The translations under genes and the position numbers were made by a program. Shown here one piece after another: positions 7,291 through 11,498 of a stretch of DNA of 11,498 bases. How positions within the stretch are numbered: position 1 is the first letter of the stretch; every line of letters starts with the position of its first letter. The stretch is from Bacteroidales bacterium UBA1189 (lineage in GTDB: Bacteria; Bacteroidota; Bacteroidia; Bacteroidales; Bacteroidaceae), in contig DBYJ01000033.1 in NCBI GenBank assembly GCA_002309805.1, forward strand, positions 326 through 11,823. Reading direction: 5' to 3'. The notes under the pieces are model-generated. The model saw only the letters and a program-made list of their open reading frames with translations, was not told the DNA's origin and did no database searches.

Positions 7291-8631
7291 ATGTACTTCG
7301 ACCAACTTGACCTAAACGACGATATCCTTGACGCGCTTGACGCGATGAATTTCCAGGAGTGTACGCCCATTCAGGAGCAGGCCATCCCGCCGCTGCTCGA
7401 GGGGCGCGACCTCATCGGCATTGCCCAGACCGGCACGGGAAAGACGGCGGCCTACCTGCTGCCCATCCTCAGCCGCCTCAGCGACGGAGGCTTCCCCGAC
7501 GATGCCGTCAACTGCGTCATCATGTCGCCCACCCGCGAGCTTGCCCAGCAAATTGATCAGGCCATGGAGGGCTTCTCCTACTTCGTCCCCATCAGCAGCG
7601 TGGCGGTCTATGGCGGCAACGACGGCATCCGCTTTGCGCAGGAGCTGCGCGGCTTCGAGCGTGGCGCCGACGTCATCATTGCTACGCCCGGACGTCTCAT
7701 CAGCCATATCTCCCTTGGCAACATCGACCTCAGCCGTGTCTCCTTCTTTGTGCTCGACGAGGCTGACCGTATGCTCGACATGGGCTTCATCGACGACATC
7801 ATGCAAATCGTGGGACAACTCCCTGCCGAGCGCCAGACGATGCTCTTCTCCGCCACTATGCCGGCCGAGATTCAGAAGCTCGCCTCCACCATCCTTCGCG
7901 ACCCTGTGGAGGTGAAGATTGCCGTCAGCCGCCCCGCCGACGGCATCCATCAGAGCGCCTACGTCTGCCACGAGACGCAGAAGCTCGGCATCATCCAGCA
8001 TATCTTCACCGAGAATCCTCCGCGACGCGTACTTGTCTTCGCCTCGTCGAAACTGAAGGTAAAGGACATTGCCCGTGCCCTGCAGCGCATCGGGCGTGAC
8101 AAGGGCTTCACGGTGGGCGAGATGCACAGCGACCTCACGCAGGCCGAGCGCGACGAGATGATGCACCACTTCCGTAACGGGCACATCGACGTGCTGGTGG
8201 CTACCGACATCGTGTCGCGTGGCATCGACATCGACGACATCCAGCTTGTCCTCAACTTCGACGTTCCCCACGACTGCGAGGACTACGTCCACCGCATCGG
8301 CCGCACCGCCCGTGCCGGCAGCGAGGGCGCAGCCATCACCTTCGTCAGCCGTGACGACCAGTCGCGCTTCCGTCAGATTGAAAAGTTCATCGGGCGCGAG
8401 GTCGAGAAGACGCCCGTCCCTGCCGACTTGGGCGAAGCCCCCGAGTATGCTCCCCACGCCTTCGACAAAAGCCGCCGTGGACGCCATCGCGGAGGCAAGG
8501 GACATGGCAAAGGCAAGGGCAGGGATGGCAGTAACGCCAGCGGAAATGCCGGCGGTGGAAACGCCGAAGGCAGCAAGAGCGGCAGACGTCACGGCCACCA
8601 CAGAGGTAAGGGCGGTAAAAAGCCGGTTTAG
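7291..8631 (+). CDS. DEAD-box RNA helicase, RhlE-like
   Basis: ATP-dependent RNA-unwinding or RNP-remodelling enzyme of the cytosol, probably acting in ribosome assembly or mRNA turnover. All superfamily 2 DEAD-box motifs are present in order: Q-motif region FQECTPIQEQAIP (21-33), motif I AQTGTGKT (45-52), Ia PTRELAQ (80-86), Ib TPGR (132-135), II DEAD (156-159), III SAT (187-189), IV LVFASS (248-253), V ATDIVSRGID (304-313) and VI HRIGRTAR (334-341). The C-terminal tail from about 392 to 446 is low-complexity and basic, rich in Gly, Arg, Lys and His (for example GGKGHGKGKGRDG), as in many RhlE/DbpA-neighbour proteins, and likely binds RNA without fixed structure. Total 446 residues. The upstream permease gene ends 43 bp before, with heptamer repeats between and no visible promoter, so read-through from the lon operon is likely. 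Confidence 0.95.
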   Translation: MYFDQLDLNDDILDALDAMNFQECTPIQEQAIPPLLEGRDLIGIAQTGTGKTAAYLLPILSRLSDGGFPDDAVNCVIMSPTRELAQQIDQAMEGFSYFVPISSVAVYGGNDGIRFAQELRGFERGADVIIATPGRLISHISLGNIDLSRVSFFVLDEADRMLDMGFIDDIMQIVGQLPAERQTMLFSATMPAEIQKLASTILRDPVEVKIAVSRPADGIHQSAYVCHETQKLGIIQHIFTENPPRRVLVFASSKLKVKDIARALQRIGRDKGFTVGEMHSDLTQAERDEMMHHFRNGHIDVLVATDIVSRGIDIDDIQLVLNFDVPHDCEDYVHRIGRTARAGSEGAAITFVSRDDQSRFRQIEKFIGREVEKTPVPADLGEAPEYAPHAFDKSRRGRHRGGKGHGKGKGRDGSNASGNAGGGNAEGSKSGRRHGHHRGKGGKKPV

Positions 8632-8640
8632 CCTGCTGAC

Positions 8641-8652
8641 GGGCTACAGCCC
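8641..8652. terminator. Short GC hairpin behind the helicase gene (weak terminator candidate)
   Basis: GGGC, loop TACA, GCCC forms a four-base-pair GC hairpin ten bases after the helicase stop codon and overlaps the first 21-bp repeat unit. It is not followed by a T tract, so intrinsic termination here is doubtful. Confidence 0.25.
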
Positions 8653-8751
8653 CCTATTCTAATCCGCCAGCCCCCTATTCTAATTTGCCAGCCCCCTATT
8701 CTAATTTGTCAGTCCCCCCTTCTGTTTTGTCAGTCCCCCCTTTGTTCTCTT
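8647..8751 (+). repeat. Five tandem 21-bp C-rich repeats
   Basis: Units start at 8647, 8668, 8689, 8710 and 8731, each exactly 21 bp. The first three are nearly identical (CAGCCCCC, then TATTCTAAT, then a variable CCGC/TTGC/TTGT end). The fourth and fifth are degenerate but keep CAGTCCCCCC and the T-rich second half; the fifth fades into a pyrimidine-rich run (to about 8780). The array fills the first half of the 266-bp gap between helicase and ATPase genes, upstream of the ATPase promoter. There are no spacers, so it is not CRISPR. Twenty-one bp is two helical turns, which would suit a row of protein-binding sites on one DNA face; that role is inferred. A slipped-strand minisatellite is the simplest explanation. 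Confidence 0.88.
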
Positions 8752-8842
8752 TTTCTCCCTTTTTCCTTTTTCAGTTTTCGGACTACCCCATATATGAATC
8801 GGTAAAAACAGAAAAATATTTTTTGATTTTTACGCCCACCGC

Positions 8843-8873
8843 TTTGTTCGTTGGTATTTTTTCACTATCTTCG
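8843..8873 (+). promoter_or_regulatory. Likely promoter of the AAA ATPase gene
   Basis: TTTG (8843-8846), 19 bp, then TATCTTCG (8866-8873), one mismatch from TAnnTTTG. Transcription would start near 8880, giving a leader of about 18 nt before the ATG at 8898. The spacing is the same as in the lon promoter. It lies about 90 bp downstream of the C-rich repeat array. Confidence 0.6.
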
Positions 8874-8897
8874 CGCCCAAATTCGCTTTCTCGGAAA

Positions 8898-10076
8898 ATG
8901 GAGGCTTTCTATAAGACGCACGAGTACCTGCTTGCCCACACGGAGGCAGCCGTCAGAAGGCAGTTGATGGACGAAGTCAACTGGGACGACCGCCTCATCG
9001 GCATCAAGGGAACACGCGGGGTGGGGAAGACCACGTTCCTCATCCAGTATGCGCAGGAACAGCGCCGTCACGACCGCTCGTGCCTCTACATCAATATGAA
9101 CAACTTCTACTTCCAGGGCCATTCGCTGACGGACTTTGCCGACGACTTTGTCCGCAGCGGCGGACGGACGCTGCTAGTGGACCAAGTGTTCAAGATTCCC
9201 GACTGGAGCGAGCAGCTCCGCGCCTGCTACAAGCGCTTTCCGAAACTGCAGATTATCTTCACCGGTTCGAGCGTGATGCGACTGAAGGAAGAGAACCCCG
9301 TGCTGAATGGCATTGTCACGCCGTATAACCTGCGCGGCTTCTCGTTCCGCGAGTTCCTCAACCTCCATGCCGGCACGAAGTTCCCCACATACGACCTGGA
9401 GGACATCCTGCTCCACCACGAGCACATCGCCCGTCAGGTGCTGCCCACCGTCAACCCCATGCAATGGTTCCAGGACTACCTGCATCACGGCTTCTACCCC
9501 TTCTTCCTCGAGAAACGCAACTTCGCCGAAAACCTGCTGAAGACGATGAACATGATGATGGAAGTGGACATCCTGCTCATCCAGCAAATAGAACTGAAAT
9601 ATCTCTCGAAGCTGAAGAAGCTGCTCTACCTGCTGGCATCGGACGGCCACCGTTCGCCCAACGTCAGCCATCTGGCCGACGAAATCGGGTTGTCGCGGGC
9701 CACGGTGATGAACTACATCAAGTACCTTGCCGATGCGCGGCTCATCAATCTGGTCTATAAGCCCGGCGACGAATACCCGAAAAAGCCCGCCCGCGTGCTG
9801 CTGCACAACCCTAACCTCGCCTACAGCATCTATCCCGTCAAGGCCGACGAGGACGACGTGGCGGAGATGTTCTTCGTCAACAGCCTGTGGAAAGACCATG
9901 TGGTGAGCAAGGGCGACATGGCGGGGACGCTGCTCATCGACAGCATACACACGTTCCGCGTTACCGCCGGCAACCTGCCCGCCCGCGTGAGCCCCGGCAT
10001 GTACTACGCCGTGGGCCGCAAGGAGAAGGGTCTCGGCAACCTCATCCCCCTCTGGATGTTCGGCTTCCTTTATTAA
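8898..10076 (+). CDS. AAA_14/DUF4143-type ATPase with winged helix, active-site residues altered
   Basis: A 392-residue protein of the ATP-binding family (AAA_14 plus C-terminal nuclease-like domain) that is common and multi-copy in Bacteroidales; its cellular role is unknown. Visible parts: Walker A GTRGVGKTT (38-46, K44), Walker B strand TLLVDQVFK (91-99, D95), sensor-like IIFTGSS (119-125), GFSFREFLNL (147-156), a helix-turn-helix at about 257-284 (LADEIGLSRATVMNYIKYL), and the family's terminal signature IPLWMFGFLY. Odd points: the residue after D95 is Q where the family usually has the catalytic E (DEVHK type), and the C-terminal segment HTFRVTAGNLPARV lacks the acidic and lysine residues (FEIGGK type) I recall from relatives. 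The frame is open back to 8640 through the 21-bp repeats, but the promoter at 8843-8873 and the family's usual MEAxYxxHE start favour the ATG at 8898. It seems to be a single-gene transcription unit. Confidence 0.88.
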   Translation: MEAFYKTHEYLLAHTEAAVRRQLMDEVNWDDRLIGIKGTRGVGKTTFLIQYAQEQRRHDRSCLYINMNNFYFQGHSLTDFADDFVRSGGRTLLVDQVFKIPDWSEQLRACYKRFPKLQIIFTGSSVMRLKEENPVLNGIVTPYNLRGFSFREFLNLHAGTKFPTYDLEDILLHHEHIARQVLPTVNPMQWFQDYLHHGFYPFFLEKRNFAENLLKTMNMMMEVDILLIQQIELKYLSKLKKLLYLLASDGHRSPNVSHLADEIGLSRATVMNYIKYLADARLINLVYKPGDEYPKKPARVLLHNPNLAYSIYPVKADEDDVAEMFFVNSLWKDHVVSKGDMAGTLLIDSIHTFRVTAGNLPARVSPGMYYAVGRKEKGLGNLIPLWMFGFLY

Positions 10077-10086
10077 ATTGAAAAAT

Positions 10087-10108
10087 GTAAATAGTCAAAT
10101 AGTAATTA
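10087..10108 (+). repeat. Three imperfect 7-8 nt units before nifJ
   Basis: GTAAATA, GTCAAATA and GTAATTA follow one another in the 43-bp gap between the ATPase and oxidoreductase genes, ending 11 bases before the nifJ ATG. They resemble the heptamer arrays at 2022 and 7260 in size and placement but have a different sequence and an irregular period. No convincing promoter was found in this gap. Confidence 0.4.
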
Positions 10109-10119
10109 TTTTTTGGATT

Positions 10120-11498
10120 ATGGCAAAAGAAAAGAAACTTATCACTTGTGATGGCAATGAGGCTGCGGCTCACATCTCGTACATGTTTACCGAGGTGGCT
10201 GCCATCTATCCCATTACCCCGTCGTCAACGATGGCCGAGCACGTCGATGAGTGGGCGGCTGCCGGACGGAAGAACATCTTCGGCGAGACCGTCATGGTGC
10301 AGGAGATGCAGTCCGAGGGCGGTGCCGCAGGCGCCGTGCACGGCTCGCTGCAGGCTGGTGCCCTCACCACCACCTACACCGCCAGTCAGGGCTTGCTGCT
10401 GATGATTCCCAACATGTACAAGATTGCCGGCGAACTGCTGCCCTGCGTGTTCCACGTCAGCGCTCGTACGCTCGCCTCGCACAGCCTCTGTATCTTCGGC
10501 GACCATCAGGACGTCATGTCCACCCGTCAGACGGGCTTCGCCATGCTGGCTGAAGGCTCCGTGCAGGAGGTTATGGACTTGGCCGGAGTAGCCCATCTGG
10601 CTACCATTAAGAGCCGCGTGCCCTTCGTCAACTTCTTCGACGGCTTCCGCACATCACATGAGATTCAGAAGATCGAGCGTCTCGACAACGACGACCTCGC
10701 TCCCCTCATCGACCAGCAGGCGTTGGCCGAGTTCCGTGCCCGCGCCCTCAACCCCGAGCATCCCGTCATGCGCGGTATGGCCGAGAATCCCGACACCTTC
10801 TTCACCCATCGCGAAGTCTGCAACAAGTACTACGAGGCTGTGCCAGACGTCGTGAACGACTACATGAAGGAGATAGAGAAGCTTACTGGCCGCCACTACG
10901 CCCCCTTTACCTACTACGGCGCTCCCGATGCCGAGAATATCATCATCTGCATGGGCTCCGTCACCGAGGCCACCCGCGAAGTCATCGACTACCTTGCCCG
11001 CCAGGGAAAGAAGGTCGGCATGATCAGCGTCCACCTCTACCGCCCCTTCAGCGTCAAGTACCTGAAGGCCGTGCTGCCCGCCAGCGTGAAGCGCATCGCC
11101 GTCCTCGACCGCACGAAAGAGCCCGGCGCCCTGGGCGAACCGCTCTACCTCGACGTCGTCGAAGCCCTCTCGGACATGAAGGACCTCACCATCGTGGGCG
11201 GACGCTACGGCCTCGGCTCGCACGACACCACCCCGGCCCAGATCCTCGCCGTCTATGCCAACCTCGAACTCCCGCAGCCCAAGAACGGCTTCACCATCGG
11301 CATCGTCGATGACGTCACCTTCACCTCCCTGCCCCAGGGCAAGGAAATTGCCGTTGCCGGCGAAGGCATGTTCGAGGCCAAGTTCTACGGCCTTGGTGCT
11401 GACGGTACCGTGGGTGCCAACAAGAACTCCGTCAAGATTATCGGCGACAATACCGACAAACATTGCCAGGCCTACTTCTCGTACGACTCGAAGAAGTC
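10120..11498 (+). CDS. nifJ: Pyruvate:ferredoxin (flavodoxin) oxidoreductase, N-terminal part
   Basis: Oxidatively decarboxylates pyruvate to acetyl-CoA and CO2 and passes electrons to ferredoxin or flavodoxin; the main pyruvate-oxidising route in strict anaerobes. The frame starts at the ATG at 10120 (MAKEKKLITCDGNEAAAHIS) and runs out of the window after 459 codons with no stop; homodimeric enzymes have about 1,170-1,200 residues. Domain I is clear: YPITPSST (30-37), the EMQSEGGAAGAVHG segment (62-75), and SARTLASHSLCIFGDH with R116, matching the pyruvate-binding arginine (R114) of the Desulfovibrio africanus enzyme. Domain II follows (about 265-400) with DRTKEPGALGEPLYLDV and GGRYGLGSHDTTP. 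Domain III has begun with GLGADGTVGANKNSVKIIG (424-442). The iron-sulfur and thiamine-diphosphate domains lie beyond the window. The gene is in line with the ATPase gene, 43 bp behind it. Confidence 0.96.
   Translation, partial: MAKEKKLITCDGNEAAAHISYMFTEVAAIYPITPSSTMAEHVDEWAAAGRKNIFGETVMVQEMQSEGGAAGAVHGSLQAGALTTTYTASQGLLLMIPNMYKIAGELLPCVFHVSARTLASHSLCIFGDHQDVMSTRQTGFAMLAEGSVQEVMDLAGVAHLATIKSRVPFVNFFDGFRTSHEIQKIERLDNDDLAPLIDQQALAEFRARALNPEHPVMRGMAENPDTFFTHREVCNKYYEAVPDVVNDYMKEIEKLTGRHYAPFTYYGAPDAENIIICMGSVTEATREVIDYLARQGKKVGMISVHLYRPFSVKYLKAVLPASVKRIAVLDRTKEPGALGEPLYLDVVEALSDMKDLTIVGGRYGLGSHDTTPAQILAVYANLELPQPKNGFTIGIVDDVTFTSLPQGKEIAVAGEGMFEAKFYGLGADGTVGANKNSVKIIGDNTDKHCQAYFSYDSKK

Noticed and set aside
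7312..8601. Long minus-strand open frame (429 codons) opposite the helicase gene
   Set aside because: It mirrors a complete DEAD-box helicase, its translation is a Val/Ala/Asp-rich mix without recognisable motifs, and no promoter or start context supports it. GC-rich genes with biased third positions leave such shadow frames.
8647..8751. CRISPR array
   Set aside because: Units abut with no spacers, 21 bp is short, and no cas genes are near.
8685..8897. N-terminal extension of the AAA ATPase through the 21-bp repeats
   Set aside because: The frame is open, but the likely promoter at 8843-8873 lies inside it, the translated stretch is Pro/Ser/Phe-rich low complexity, and relatives start at the MEAFYKTHEY-like sequence.

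Overview
The window looks like a chromosomal housekeeping stretch from a member of the Bacteroidales, most like Prevotella or a relative. The coding DNA is GC-rich and the short intergenic gaps are AT-rich. The promoters fit the Bacteroidetes sigma type (TTTG, about 19 bp, TAnnTTTG) and not a -35/-10 type, and there are no convincing Shine-Dalgarno sites. The protein families are Bacteroidetes-flavoured: a 680-residue-class HtpG with an extra charged C-terminal insert, a Tgt without the zinc cysteines, and an AAA_14/DUF4143-type ATPase ending in the IPLWxFGFLY signature. The genus is inferred, not proven.

Layout. Positions 1-2019 hold htpG (Hsp90), missing only about the first ten codons at the window edge. 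It converges with a small minus-strand DUF2007-type gene (2150-2383); the gap between them carries inverted heptanucleotide repeats. A divergent promoter region (about 2384-2542) then drives the small gene leftwards and lon rightwards. lon, tgt and an LptF/LptG-family permease gene overlap by ATGA at both junctions, so they form a translationally coupled operon. A RhlE-like DEAD-box RNA helicase gene follows after 43 bp filled mostly by four direct heptamer repeats. Next comes a 266-bp gap (8632-8897) with five tandem 21-bp C-rich repeats and a promoter, leading to an AAA ATPase with a winged-helix segment (8898-10076). Last is the start of a pyruvate:ferredoxin/flavodoxin oxidoreductase gene (nifJ type, 10120 to the window end, 459 of roughly 1,190 residues).

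How the genes relate. HtpG and Lon are the two protein quality-control proteins; Tgt modifies tRNA (queuosine pathway); the LptG-like protein moves lipopolysaccharide out of the inner membrane; the helicase remodels RNA; NifJ feeds central anaerobic metabolism. Apart from the lon-tgt-permease operon, no single pathway links them. The AAA ATPase is the only accessory-looking gene.

I do not see a clear new multi-gene system. The points most worth checking are: the AAA ATPase, where the Walker B glutamate and a C-terminal acidic/basic motif both look replaced; the C-rich 21-bp repeat array in front of it; the same 7-nt period recurring in two separate gaps; and the zinc-less Tgt.
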